64,000 nucleotides of DNA, taken from positions 62,001 to 126,000 of the forward strand of contig CBDFGS010000012.1 of the NCBI GenBank assembly GCA_965247255.1, written 5' to 3'. Position numbers and translations under genes: made by a program. Position 1 is the stretch's first letter, and each line of letters starts with the position of its first letter. This document shows positions 25,878-34,904 of this stretch, piece by piece. The DNA comes from CBDFGS01 sp965247255. Its GTDB lineage: Bacteria; Chloroflexota; Dehalococcoidia; Lucifugimonadales; CAUZJF01. The notes beneath the pieces are model-generated. The model made no database searches and was not told the origin of the DNA. It saw nothing but the letters and a program-made list of their open reading frames with translations.

Positions 25878-27431
25878 CTACGCCGCCGTGGGCGGCATCC
25901 GTTCGATACTCAGGCCCTCAGGTCGCACGAAGTCCTTGAACCGCGTCTGTACCTCGACGCCGCTCACCTTGCGGTCGAATCCCGCTGTCTTTTCGAACTT
26001 CCTGGCCTCGACCTCGAGAGTGTTGTCGCCCTGTTTCAGCAGGTCGACGTCCAGCCTGAAGCGGAACCAGAATCCGGCGATGGTGTCCGGCGCCTCCACA
26101 CCCGGGGTGCGCAACCGCCCCAGAATACGCGTAGCGCGCTCGTCGGTCATCTCGGCGTCCTCGAATGGGAGCACCCTCCCGTTGAAGCGGATCTCGATGT
26201 CGTCCTCCACGCAGAACTCGGCGAACCTTACGGTGAGTATCGGTTTTCGGATCTCGCCGTCTTTTCGAGCGCTATCGAGGTCATCGCCGATGAGAATGTT
26301 GAGCCGCGTGGTCTTGCCCTCCTCCAGCTTCGCCGGCAGCGCGCGTTCCAGGGCCTCCTCGCGTGGCTGAAGGATATAGCGCTTGTCGTGGCGCGCGATG
26401 ATCTCAGGGTATGCAACCTCCCTGAGAATCTGGTATTCGTCCTGGCTGAACGGCCAGGGGAGGTACCCCAGGTACAGGCCTGCGAAGCCCTGGTACTCCA
26501 GGGAGAGCCTCAGGGCCCGGTACATCTCGAAGTGTGCGAAGATGGTCCGCTCGTCGTAAACGAGCAGCCGTGGCCTGATGTAGGCGGCCGCGCCGGCCGC
26601 GTTGGCTGCGTCGGCCAGCCAGCGTCCTTCTTTGTCGCCCGTCTCGAGCAGACCCGCCGGCCCGATCTGGCCGACCGCAATCTCGACGCTGCCATCCTTC
26701 AACCACGTCTCGACGTCGAGGCCGATACTGAGGTTGGCATCGCGCCGGTGGTGGACGCGCGCCGTCACCGAGACCTCCCTGTTCTGTGCGGCGCCGATCT
26801 CGTCGGCCATCTTCCTCACGTCGGCGACGAACTGAGTCATGATGCCCGTCCCCTTCTCGACGTCTGCTTTGCGGAAGAAGACCGCGCCGAATATGAAGTC
26901 CAGCTCGATACCGTCGGCTCGATAGTCGTCGAGCACCTCGCGAATCAGCGCCTGCTTGTACTCGATAACCTCCGGGTTGGTGTAGTCGTAGGCCCACTCA
27001 TTGGGCGGCTCGTCGAGGCAGACATCCTTGCCTCTGTTCCACCTGAGCCACCCGCAGCGCTGCGCACCTGGGGCGTGACCGTCGTTCATCTTCAGGCTGG
27101 CCACCACGGGCATTCCCATCTGCCGGCCTCGCTTGACGACCTCGTGCATCTGGTCTGTGTCGTACAGCTCCTTGGCGTCGCGGACCATGCGCATGATCCG
27201 CCAGTCTATGAAGCTCTCCCAGACCTCCTTGGCCTCGCCAATGGTCCTGCCGACCTTGCTCTGGTGGAAGTACACGTCGCCGTAGCCCATCCCGAATACC
27301 AGCATCTCGACGCCGGTGCCAACCACCTCGTCAACGGGCCAGTAGAGCTTGCGCAGGCTCAATGGAGGGCCGACCCTCTTGCCGTGGTAGTGGTGGGCGT
27401 CGTTGTAGTAGATCAGCCGCGGCTTTCTCAT
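25878..27431 (-). CDS. Uncharacterised protein, family B paralogue 2 (TIM-barrel plus beta-sandwich)
   Basis: A 517-residue full-length paralogue of the gene at 16621. It starts MRKPRLIYYNDAHHYHGKR and shares EVLDDYRADGIELDFIFG, LGYLPWPFSQDEYQILRE, NILIGDDLDSARKDGE and the C-terminal strands. The conserved IELDF acidic pair suggests shared chemistry. GAGGAGGT four bases before ATG 27431 is a strong ribosome-binding site. It follows the class IV aminotransferase by 27 bases and is probably co-transcribed with it. Function is unknown. Confidence 0.75.
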   Translation of the reverse strand: MRKPRLIYYNDAHHYHGKRVGPPLSLRKLYWPVDEVVGTGVEMLVFGMGYGDVYFHQSKVGRTIGEAKEVWESFIDWRIMRMVRDAKELYDTDQMHEVVKRGRQMGMPVVASLKMNDGHAPGAQRCGWLRWNRGKDVCLDEPPNEWAYDYTNPEVIEYKQALIREVLDDYRADGIELDFIFGAVFFRKADVEKGTGIMTQFVADVRKMADEIGAAQNREVSVTARVHHRRDANLSIGLDVETWLKDGSVEIAVGQIGPAGLLETGDKEGRWLADAANAAGAAAYIRPRLLVYDERTIFAHFEMYRALRLSLEYQGFAGLYLGYLPWPFSQDEYQILREVAYPEIIARHDKRYILQPREEALERALPAKLEEGKTTRLNILIGDDLDSARKDGEIRKPILTVRFAEFCVEDDIEIRFNGRVLPFEDAEMTDERATRILGRLRTPGVEAPDTIAGFWFRFRLDVDLLKQGDNTLEVEARKFEKTAGFDRKVSGVEVQTRFKDFVRPEGLSIERMPPTAA

Positions 27432-27458
27432 CGGTACCTCCTCGGCGGTAGTTCTCGA

Positions 27459-28367
27459 CTAGCTCTTGGGGCCGAACCGCATGGCCTGGTCGACGATGTC
27501 CATGCCTACGGCCTCGCTCCAGGCCGCAAGCAGCTGGTTGGTCACGGGGCCGGGCTTGCCATCGCCGATGGGCCGCCGGTCGACGTACGTCACAGGGACC
27601 ATGCACCAGGTGGTGCTGGCGAAGAACGCCTCGTCGGCCGTGTACAGGTCGTACGGCTGCAGGTCCTCTTCGACGACGGGGATCTCTAGCTGACGCGCCA
27701 GATCGAACACCATTCCGCGCGACACACCCTGCAGGATGCTGCGGTCGTCCGGTGTGCGGATCGTGCCGTCGGTCACCATGAACACGTTGTAGCCAGACCC
27801 CTCTGTAAGGTTGCCGTCCTCGTCTCTCAGGATAGGCAATGCCTCGGGATCGACGTCGTTGGCCTCGATCTCGGCCAGGTTGAAGTTCATCCGGCTATAG
27901 TGTTTCACTTTTGGATCGAGCATCTCCGGAGAGTAGCTCAGAATCTTGGTGACCACGCCGTGCAGTCCGTTTTCGTAGGCGCCGGAGAAGTTCGTGAAGT
28001 CCAGCGGCCCTATCCTCACGCACACCGTCGGGGACTCTGCCTTCCATGCGCGCCGACCGAACCCGCGCGTCACGAACTGGTGGATGTTGAAGTCACCCAC
28101 GTCTTCAAGACGGTCCTTGTTGCGCCCAATGGCCTCCTCACTGATATCGAGCATCTCGTGCGCTGAGAGCTCCAGATCAATTCGGGCGAACTGGAGCGAA
28201 CGATAGAGCCTGTCGATGTGCTCCTTCATCCGGAAGCTCTTGCCATTGAACGTCCGGACGACCTCGAACACCGCATCGCCGACGAAGAACCCGCGGTCCA
28301 CCGGGTCGATCTTCACCTCGCTGAGGGGGACCCAATCGCCGTTAAGATAAGCTACGAAGTCAGACAT
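27459..28367 (-). CDS. Class IV PLP aminotransferase (BCAT/D-amino-acid transaminase family)
   Basis: A 302-residue fold-type IV enzyme. The PLP lysine lies in KHYSRMNFNLAEIEA (about 160-175), followed by the glutamate in LTEGSGYNVFMV and the GVSRGMVFDLARQL phosphate site. Family enzymes are branched-chain or D-alanine transaminases or aminodeoxychorismate lyases; substrate motifs do not settle this. ATG 28367 (MSDFVAYLNG) with GGAGG eight bases upstream is preferred over the longer frame from 28439. It probably shares a transcript with the family B gene downstream, an odd pairing for a housekeeping transaminase. Confidence 0.88.
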   Translation of the reverse strand: MSDFVAYLNGDWVPLSEVKIDPVDRGFFVGDAVFEVVRTFNGKSFRMKEHIDRLYRSLQFARIDLELSAHEMLDISEEAIGRNKDRLEDVGDFNIHQFVTRGFGRRAWKAESPTVCVRIGPLDFTNFSGAYENGLHGVVTKILSYSPEMLDPKVKHYSRMNFNLAEIEANDVDPEALPILRDEDGNLTEGSGYNVFMVTDGTIRTPDDRSILQGVSRGMVFDLARQLEIPVVEEDLQPYDLYTADEAFFASTTWCMVPVTYVDRRPIGDGKPGPVTNQLLAAWSEAVGMDIVDQAMRFGPKS

Positions 28368-28466
28368 CTCACAGCCTCCAGGGGCCCATAGGGTTGGCGG
28401 GTCGCAGTATAACCCATAGATGGTGGGCACGGGCGCCACCCTCCCTCGGCGCGATAGAATACTCGG

Positions 28467-29234
28467 GTGCCCTCACAGCCGTACAAACTGCTTCTGCTGG
28501 ACCTGGACGGGACGCTCGTCCGCGCGGACGGCGCCATTTCGTCGAGGGTGTCGGCCGCGGTGCTCAAAGCATCCGAGACGCTGAGCGTAAGCATCGCCAC
28601 AGGACGCGAGAAGCGCCACGTTATCCAGTATGCCGCCGAGCTAGGGCTCACGGCCCCGCAAGTGTCCGACAACGGCGCCCTTATTCTCGAGCCCGCGACG
28701 GGTGAGCCGCTATGGTCTGCGCCAATGGGGGCTACTTCAGTAAAGGCGATCAGCCGGCACCTCCTGGGCTTGGGGGTCGCGATGATCGCCACCCACCCCG
28801 GCGGCACCACTCCTACAGGCGCAGACATCTCCCGCTTCAATACTATCCGCATCTCCGCCCTCGACCTGGGCGAGGAGGCAGCGGACGCGATTGTGTCACA
28901 TTTCACGCGGTCCCCGGACGTGCACGTTGTCAAGGTTTTTTTGCCGTACAACGGCCTCTGGGCGGTCGACTTCACGCGTTCGGGCGTCAGCAAGGCCGGG
29001 GCGTTGCGACGGCTTGCGGCGATGGCAGGTGTGGCGCCCGCCCAGGTCGTCTCCGCTGGTGACAGCTACAACGACCTCGATATGCTACAGGTCAGCGGGC
29101 TGCGGGTCGTGATGGGAGACGCGCCGGAAGAGCTCAAGGCCCTGGCCGACTACCTGGCGCCGACGGCAGAGGAAGACGGGCTGGCTGTGGCGCTTGAGGA
29201 GTTCGTTCTGCCGCTTGTCAGCGGCCCTGCCTAG
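28467..29234 (+). CDS. Cof-type HAD hydrolase
   Basis: HAD superfamily phosphatase of 255 residues, IIB (Cof-like) type. Motif I is LDLDGTLV (11-18), motif II is SIATGR, and motifs III/IV appear as VSKAGALRRL and SAGDSYNDLDML. The large C2 cap lies between. Typical substrates are sugar phosphates, but none can be named. The GTG start at 28467 has no Shine-Dalgarno; TAGAAT (28455-28460) six bases before it suggests a leaderless mRNA. Confidence 0.9.
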   Translation: MPSQPYKLLLLDLDGTLVRADGAISSRVSAAVLKASETLSVSIATGREKRHVIQYAAELGLTAPQVSDNGALILEPATGEPLWSAPMGATSVKAISRHLLGLGVAMIATHPGGTTPTGADISRFNTIRISALDLGEEAADAIVSHFTRSPDVHVVKVFLPYNGLWAVDFTRSGVSKAGALRRLAAMAGVAPAQVVSAGDSYNDLDMLQVSGLRVVMGDAPEELKALADYLAPTAEEDGLAVALEEFVLPLVSGPA

Positions 29235-29264
29235 GCCCAGCGTTCCTCCAACGGGCAGCCAGCT

Positions 29265-29930
29265 TTAGGCCCTACCTCGTAGGTGTGATGCGTCGTTGAA
29301 ACGGATGATGCGCCACAGACGGTAGTTGTCCAGAAGAGCATCCTCGTCGCTGTCCCACGCGTCCGCGTCGAAAGCGAACTCGAACACCGCCGTGTTCTCG
29401 ACGGGCACCGACCAGACCCTCCGGCTCTGCATCAGTGCCGCCACCGTCTGCTGGATGATGCCGCCGTGGCACACCATGAGCACGACATCGTCCTTGCCGT
29501 GGAGCCGCAGCGCTGACCCGACCGCACGCTGACCGCGCTCCCGACGCGCCGCCAGGGACTCCGCGCCCTCGACGCCTGAGAAGCCTCGCGCTTCCTCGCG
29601 CCCCACGTCGATCTCCGGGTACCTCTCCCTGATCTCGTCCACCGTAAGCCCCGAGGCGACTCCGAGGCCATGCTCCATCAGGTCGTCCCAGTAAGCGGCC
29701 TTGAGCTCCCACGAGCGGGCCAGAATCTCAGCCGTCTCCCTCGTGCGCCGGAGCGGGCTGCAGTAGAGGTGCGTCGGCTTAAAGCCGTCTCGCTCGAACC
29801 GCTCACGTAGTTCCTCCGCCTGTTGCCGCCCCGCCGGAGAGAGGCCGAAGGCCGGGGGAGGGACCTGGCTCTGGATCCGGCCCTCGGCATTGGCCAGCGT
29901 CTCCCCGTGCCTGACAAAGACTAGCTTCAT
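29265..29930 (-). CDS. Histidine phosphatase (phosphoglycerate-mutase-like)
   Basis: A 221-residue branch 1 histidine phosphatase. The catalytic RHGET is at 7-11, with the second histidine in VMVCHGGIIQQ (about 152-162), and YCSPLRRTRETAEIL in between. Members include cofactor-dependent mutases and alpha-ribazole or general phosphatases; the C-terminal WDSDEDALLDNYRLWRI does not distinguish them. Its ATG overlaps the stop of pyrE, so the two are translationally coupled. Confidence 0.88.
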   Translation of the reverse strand: MKLVFVRHGETLANAEGRIQSQVPPPAFGLSPAGRQQAEELRERFERDGFKPTHLYCSPLRRTRETAEILARSWELKAAYWDDLMEHGLGVASGLTVDEIRERYPEIDVGREEARGFSGVEGAESLAARRERGQRAVGSALRLHGKDDVVLMVCHGGIIQQTVAALMQSRRVWSVPVENTAVFEFAFDADAWDSDEDALLDNYRLWRIIRFNDASHLRGRA

Positions 29931-30514
29931 CGCTCGCCCCCGATCACGGCCGGGGTGATGTCCCCCTGCTCGTCCGCTTCTAACAAAGCTGTGAAGTCAT
30001 AGCCGCGGCTACGCAGCTCGTCACTGCCGCCTTGCCGCCGGTCCAGGATGCACATAACCTTCACGATCCGGCACCGCTGCGCTTCAAGGGCATCGATCGC
30101 GTGCAGCAAGCTCGCCCCGGTGCTGCAGGTGTCGTCCACCACCGCAACCTGGGAGCCGGCTTTCAGAGGCCCCTCTATCAAACGTCCGGTCCCGTGGTCC
30201 TTGGCCTCAGCCCTGACAATAAGTCCAGGTACAGGCCGCCCCTGCCCGAAGCTCATGAGGGAGACCGCAGCGATGATGGGGACTGCGGCAACGGCGGGCC
30301 CCGCTACGGCCTCCGCGCCGCACTCGTGCACCACTGGTAGCAGCGCCGACGCGACGAGGTTGGCGCCCTGAGGGTCCAGCGTCACCAGCCGGCCGTCGAA
30401 GTAGTAGCTGCTCACCTCGCCGGACGACAGCTGGAACTCCCCGAACTGCAACGCCCCCTTTTCCTTGGCGAGCCGCAATATCGCCTGAGCTACATCCGCC
30501 ATGGTCCCCCTCAT
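29927..30514 (-). CDS. pyrE: Orotate phosphoribosyltransferase
   Basis: Makes orotidine 5'-phosphate from orotate and PRPP in pyrimidine synthesis. The 195 residues have FQLSSGEVSSYYFDGR near the N-terminus, the catalytic loop RAEAKDHGTGRLIEG (about 100-114), and the PRPP motif VVDDTCSTGAS (about 121-131). The start ATG at 30514 overlaps the nadD stop (ATGA); MADVAQ at 30502 is an alternative. Part of the obgE-nadD-pyrE-phosphatase run. Confidence 0.93.
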   Translation of the reverse strand: MRGTMADVAQAILRLAKEKGALQFGEFQLSSGEVSSYYFDGRLVTLDPQGANLVASALLPVVHECGAEAVAGPAVAAVPIIAAVSLMSFGQGRPVPGLIVRAEAKDHGTGRLIEGPLKAGSQVAVVDDTCSTGASLLHAIDALEAQRCRIVKVMCILDRRQGGSDELRSRGYDFTALLEADEQGDITPAVIGGER

Positions 30515-31152
30515 TCCACTCGCTCTGGCGCGCCGAGCATAGTGTATAGCCCGTGCTCCCGGATGTAGCTCTCGACGGCTTCCGGTACCAGATACTTGAT
30601 CGATCGCCCCCGGGAGACCCGCTCCCGGATATCCGACCCGCTGACCCCGACGACCGGCCCTTCGACCTCGACCACCGTTGCCGAGGCTCCTTGACGGATC
30701 GCATCAAGCGCCCGCACGGCCACTCCCCGATGCCCAGGTCTGGCCATCGTTACCAGCGTCGCGAGGCTCAGCACTCGGTCAGGCTCTTTCCAGCGCGCCA
30801 GCTCGTTCAGCGCGTCTGTACCCAGGACCACGAACAACTCCGCCTCCTCACCTTGCGAGCGGGTCAGCTCGTCTAACGTATCCACCGTGTAGGAGGGCCC
30901 GGGGCGCGCTACCTCGATCTCGCTGACCGCGAAATGGCTGCCTTTCGACCCTACGGCGCGCCTCACCATCTCAAGTCGGTGGTGGGCAGGGGTAAGCTCC
31001 CTCCCCAGCTTGAACCAGGGGACCCCCGCAGGGACGAAGAGCACCTTGTCCAGGGCCAGGCGGTCCCTCGCAGTCTCGGCGAGGACGAGGTGGCCGATGT
31101 GGACGGGGTCGAATGTGCCGCCCAGGACGCCCAGCCTTACTCCCACTCCCAT
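30511..31152 (-). CDS. nadD: Nicotinate-nucleotide adenylyltransferase
   Basis: Adenylates nicotinate mononucleotide in NAD synthesis. The 213 residues begin with the nucleotidyltransferase motif GVLGGTFDPVHIGHL (8-22), include FVPAGVPWFK, and end with VSGSDIRERVSRGRSIKYLVPEAV, a variant of the ISSTxIR motif. Its start lies 16 bases inside the 3' end of obgE, giving tight coupling. The obgE-nadD order is common in Gram-positive-type genomes. Confidence 0.93.
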   Translation of the reverse strand: MGVGVRLGVLGGTFDPVHIGHLVLAETARDRLALDKVLFVPAGVPWFKLGRELTPAHHRLEMVRRAVGSKGSHFAVSEIEVARPGPSYTVDTLDELTRSQGEEAELFVVLGTDALNELARWKEPDRVLSLATLVTMARPGHRGVAVRALDAIRQGASATVVEVEGPVVGVSGSDIRERVSRGRSIKYLVPEAVESYIREHGLYTMLGAPERVE

Positions 31153-32396
31153 TCCACCTTGCCGACCCTGACGACGTCACCTGACTTGGCCCCTGCCCTC
31201 TCGAGGGCCGCGACGACGCCGATCCGTTTCAGCTGCTCGCGGAACTGCACCACCGCGCCCCAATTCCTCTGATCGACCATGGCCGCCAGCCGCGCCGCGC
31301 CGCTGGACGTGACGACCAGTTTCCCGCCCTGGCGCCGCACCGCCGGCCTGCCGCCCAACCGGCTAGGCTTCAATGCTGGCAGGGCTAGTCCATCCGGTGG
31401 GCCGGCCTTTTCGTCGGACAAAAGAGCTGCATCAAGGGCCTGCAGGACCCCGTCCAGTAGCGGCGAAAGGCCCTCGCGCTGTGCCGCCGAAATAGCGTGG
31501 ATGGCGGCCGGCCGGTCAGCGGAATCCCCCCAGTCGGCTGTAGCACCCGGAAGGTCCATCTTGTTTACGACAACCACGTGCGGTTTCTCCAGCAGCGCCT
31601 CATTGAACTGCGTGAACTCCTCCCGGACTGTACTGTACTGGCCCGGCAACCCTCCGCCTGTCCCATCCAACAGATGCAACAGCACTCTTGCGCGCTCGAC
31701 GTGCCTTAAGAACCTGTCGCCCAAGCCAACCCCTTTGTGCGCGCCTTCCAGGAGGCCCGGAACCTCTACGATCACAAAGCTCCGCCCCCGATGCTCCACC
31801 ACGCCCAACTCCGGCTCCAGAGTGGTGAAGGGGTACGGGGCGACCTTCGGCTTGGCGGCGCTGACCGCTGCCAGCAAGGTTGACTTGCCCACGTTTGGGG
31901 CGCCTACGATCCCCACGTCGGCGAGCAGCTTGAGGTCCAGCCGCAGCTTCAGCTCCTCCCCCAGCTCACCACCTTCTGCCAGCAGCGGGAACCGGTTCGT
32001 GGGGGTTGTGAACCGCGCATTCCCTCTACCTCCTGCCCCCCCTCTGCCCACCATTAGCTTCTGGCCCTCGCGGGTCAAGTCAGCTAGCTTCCGACCGTCG
32101 CTCCCGTCTTCCCATACCTCTGTGCCCAGCGGTACAGTTACATCGATATCCGCGCCTGTTCTCCCGTGTGTGAGACTCCCCTGGCCATCTCCCCCAGAGT
32201 GCGCCACGAAATTACGCGTCCGCCTAAACTTGTTGAGCGTGCTCAACCGACTATCGCACTGTAGGAAGACCGAGCCTCCATCTCCCCCGTCGCCCCCGTC
32301 GGGTCCTCCGTGAGGGACGTACTTCTCCCGCCGGCCTGACACAGTCCCGTTACCGCCACTACCACTTTTAATACTGATTAAGCAGGTATCAATCAT
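31137..32396 (-). CDS. obgE: GTPase Obg
   Basis: Ribosome-associated GTPase of 419 residues used in 50S assembly and growth control. The glycine-rich Obg fold covers 1-158 (GGPDGGDGGDGGSVFL, GRGGAGGRGNARF). The G domain has GAPNVGKST (G1, about 165-173), EVPGLLEGAHKG (G3) and NKMD (G4). A C-terminal OCT-type domain follows (about 340-419). ATG 32396 is preceded by TATACT (32414-32409) only 12 bases upstream, a possible -10 without a clear -35. It heads obgE-nadD-pyrE. Confidence 0.95.
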   Translation of the reverse strand: MIDTCLISIKSGSGGNGTVSGRREKYVPHGGPDGGDGGDGGSVFLQCDSRLSTLNKFRRTRNFVAHSGGDGQGSLTHGRTGADIDVTVPLGTEVWEDGSDGRKLADLTREGQKLMVGRGGAGGRGNARFTTPTNRFPLLAEGGELGEELKLRLDLKLLADVGIVGAPNVGKSTLLAAVSAAKPKVAPYPFTTLEPELGVVEHRGRSFVIVEVPGLLEGAHKGVGLGDRFLRHVERARVLLHLLDGTGGGLPGQYSTVREEFTQFNEALLEKPHVVVVNKMDLPGATADWGDSADRPAAIHAISAAQREGLSPLLDGVLQALDAALLSDEKAGPPDGLALPALKPSRLGGRPAVRRQGGKLVVTSSGAARLAAMVDQRNWGAVVQFREQLKRIGVVAALERAGAKSGDVVRVGKVEWEWE

Positions 32397-32566
32397 CTCG
32401 ATGAAGAGAGTATATCAATAATAACCAGTAACGCTGGGGACATTGGGGAGAAGGCGCCCTAAGGGGCTAGGCCACCCGCTCTGGAGTGCTACGCATAAGT
32501 GGATTACCGGGTGTGGAATGTGCTCTGGAGGTGGATGAGATGTGGGTGAGGCGTCTGGGGGTGGAG

Positions 32567-32616
32567 TTATCCACAGCGAAGGCAGGATATCCACAGTACT
32601 GCGGGAGTTATCCACA
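32567..32616. other. DnaA-box cluster downstream of dnaA
   Basis: TTATCCACA occurs at 32567-32575 and 32608-32616, with ATATCCACA at 32587-32595 between them, all on the plus strand. The 255-base gap between dnaA and obgE is otherwise gene-free. Two perfect boxes in 50 bases are unlikely by chance. It may be part of a bipartite origin with the boxes at 34415-34464. Confidence 0.7.
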
Positions 32617-32651
32617 CACGGAGATACGGGGATAGGCGTATCCCCCGCGGG

Positions 32652-34058
32652 TTATCCCTTAGTCAACGCGTCCCGGATGTTGATCACGTCGCGGCGGAGA
32701 TGTGGGTCGGTGTTTGTGCGGTGGGTGATCCGCTGGCAAGCGTGGAGAACTGTCGTGTGGTCCTTGCCTCCGAGGATGCGTCCAATGGTCGCCAGTGCCA
32801 GGCCGGCCTCTTCACGGAGCAGGTACATCGTCACCTGGCGGGCAAGGGCGGTCTGTTTGTCCCGTCTCCTGCCCTTGAGCGTCTCCTCATCTGTCGAGAA
32901 GTAGGAGGCGACTGTGTTGATGACGAGCTGTTCCGAGACCCTGCGATCGGTGGGCGGGTTAAGCGTGTCGGCCAGCGCAGTCTTGACGAGGTCCACCGAG
33001 ATGGACCCGCCGGTGAGCTGTGCGTAAGCCGCAACCCGGTTCAGGCTCCCCTCAAGTTCCCGCACGTTCTTGTGGATGCGCTCGGCCAGGAACTGGAGCA
33101 CATCCTGCGGGAAGCCCTGGCCGCTCTCGTCGGCTTTGGCGCGGAGGATGGCGAGCCGTGTCTCGAGGTCAGGGTGTTGGATATCGACAACCAGGCCGCC
33201 CGACAGGCGGGAGACGACACGGTCCTCCAACAGGCCGAGATCCGTGGTGGGCCGGTCGCTAGTGAGGACGATCTGGCGCGCGGCCATGTGGAGCGTGTTA
33301 AAGGTGTGGAAGAACCCTTCCTGCGTCTGCTCTTTGCCGATGATGAACTGGACGTCGTCCAGGAGGAGAACATCGGCGCTGCGATACCTGGAGCGGAACT
33401 CCTCGGTGGTCCCGTCGCGGATCGCGCGGATGTACTGGTTGGTGAACTCCTCGGTGGTCGCGTATATCAGGGAGAGCCCGGTCGATGCGATACGATGGCC
33501 GATGGCGTGCATCAGGTGTGTCTTCCCCAGCCCGACGCCGGAGTACAAGAACAGGGGGTTGTACGTGAGACCCGGCCGCTCCGACACAGCGAGCGCCGCC
33601 GCGTGGGCCAGCTCGTTCGATTTGCCGACGATAAAGCTCTCGAAAGTATATTTCGGGTTTAGGCTGGCCACCCCGGTTGGCTGGATTTTATGTGAGCTGG
33701 AGGACCCGTTGCCCTGTTCAGGGAGCATGTCCGCCGGCCCCCCGGGTGACTCCGGCGCCGTAGCGTCGGCGACTGTCCCAGGACCGCCGCCGCCGGCTAC
33801 CGCGGCGGGTAGGACTTCGAAGCGCAGGTCCACGGGGCCGTCGACGACGGAGCCGAGGGACTGGGAGATGAGGGAGTACATCCGCTGCTCCAGCATCTCC
33901 GATACAAACGTGGAGGGTGTCCCGATGATGAACTCCCCCTCGAGGAAGGAGACACCGACGGTGCCCTTAAGCCATGTCTCGTAACTCGGGCGGGTCACCC
34001 TTAGTTGAAGGTGTCCCAGGGCGGCTTGCCACATTTGGGGGGCTTTTTGGACGCTCAC
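32652..34058 (-). CDS. dnaA: Chromosomal replication initiator DnaA
   Basis: AAA+ initiator of 468 residues. Domain I (1-85, WQAALGHLQLRVTRPSYETWL) contacts helicase partners. A variable Gly/Pro linker follows to about 130, then FESFIVGKSNELAHAAALAV. Walker A is GVGLGKTHLM (about 170-179) and Walker B LLLDDVQF. Domain IV has the DnaA signature GGKDHTTVLHACQRI near the C-terminus. GTG 34058 is the start, with a poor Shine-Dalgarno. DnaA boxes flank the gene on both sides. Confidence 0.96.
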   Translation of the reverse strand: MSVQKAPQMWQAALGHLQLRVTRPSYETWLKGTVGVSFLEGEFIIGTPSTFVSEMLEQRMYSLISQSLGSVVDGPVDLRFEVLPAAVAGGGGPGTVADATAPESPGGPADMLPEQGNGSSSSHKIQPTGVASLNPKYTFESFIVGKSNELAHAAALAVSERPGLTYNPLFLYSGVGLGKTHLMHAIGHRIASTGLSLIYATTEEFTNQYIRAIRDGTTEEFRSRYRSADVLLLDDVQFIIGKEQTQEGFFHTFNTLHMAARQIVLTSDRPTTDLGLLEDRVVSRLSGGLVVDIQHPDLETRLAILRAKADESGQGFPQDVLQFLAERIHKNVRELEGSLNRVAAYAQLTGGSISVDLVKTALADTLNPPTDRRVSEQLVINTVASYFSTDEETLKGRRRDKQTALARQVTMYLLREEAGLALATIGRILGGKDHTTVLHACQRITHRTNTDPHLRRDVINIRDALTKG

Positions 34059-34615
34059 GGGCGGGCCTCATTGTACTGCGGTCTAGCGCCGCGCGTCCCA
34101 TGTCATAGCCGCTCGCGGCCTGTCGGGTTTTGGGGTGGCTTCGGCGTGCGAGGGTGATTCTAGCACGGTCTTGCGATGACTCCGCAAGACCCCGCGGGCA
34201 TGATTTGCACGATATTTAAGACGAGTTTGTCGCCCGCCCAACACGGCTCTATACAGCCGCGTGGGAACACGAGACCGGCCACGAAGCCGCCGCGTCCCGG
34301 TCTAGATTTTCCGTAATCCGGCCTACTGAATGTTCCGGCGCGGGCAGCTTGCGTTACCCGGCGCGCGCACCCCGGACGGCGGGTGACAGCGGCCCTGGAT
34401 GCACGCGCCCCTACTTACCCACAATACGCCTGGGTTACCCACAAAAAGGGCGGGGTTATCAACAATCTTCTGGTCTGCGAACTAGCGCAGTTCTAATACT
34501 TCTCCGGCCGGTCCGCCCAGCGCCGAACAGCACACGCCGACTTGAGTATCCACACCCGCCAGGGAGCAGGCTGCATCCAACCACTGAGCCGGAATGCGAT
34601 GGAAAGGGAGGGACA
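34059..34615. other. Gene-free region upstream of dnaA, candidate oriC
   Basis: I see no gene in these 557 bases. Three DnaA-box-like nonamers lie on the plus strand: TTACCCACA (34415-34423), TTACCCACA (34435-34443) and TTATCAACA (34456-34464), 20-21 bases apart. An AT-richer patch (GATTTGCACGATATTTAAGA) lies near 34202-34221 and could serve as an unwinding element. A box array next to dnaA is the usual bacterial origin layout. Confidence 0.65.
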
Positions 34616-34825
34616 ATGGGAGCAAGGAATAGGGAGAGTGGTGGCGGACTGCGGCCCTGGACGTCTTCGTTTGGCCTGGCCTTGCTGATAGTGGTTGTCG
34701 GCGTGGCGCTCAGCTCAGCAGTTAATCCGATCCTGGGCAGAACAATCCATTGGGACTGGACGGCGGCCCTCTCCTCGGTCTTACTCGTGGTCCTGGCCGT
34801 GGCTGTCCGTCGGCGCTGGGTGTGA
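34616..34825 (+). CDS. Small two-helix membrane protein
   Basis: A 69-residue protein with two hydrophobic segments (about 19-38 and 48-64) and a basic end, RRRWV. ATG 34616 is preceded by GGGAGGGACA, a good ribosome-binding site. I recognise no family. It sits alone between the candidate origin and the aldolase gene. Confidence 0.6.
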   Translation: MGARNRESGGGLRPWTSSFGLALLIVVVGVALSSAVNPILGRTIHWDWTAALSSVLLVVLAVAVRRRWV

Positions 34826-34904
34826 AGACTACTGAGGGCCGACCACCAGCGCCCGGGCGCTCTCACCCGGAAGGGCAGGCGCCGTGCGGGTTGGCCGTCC
34901 GGTC

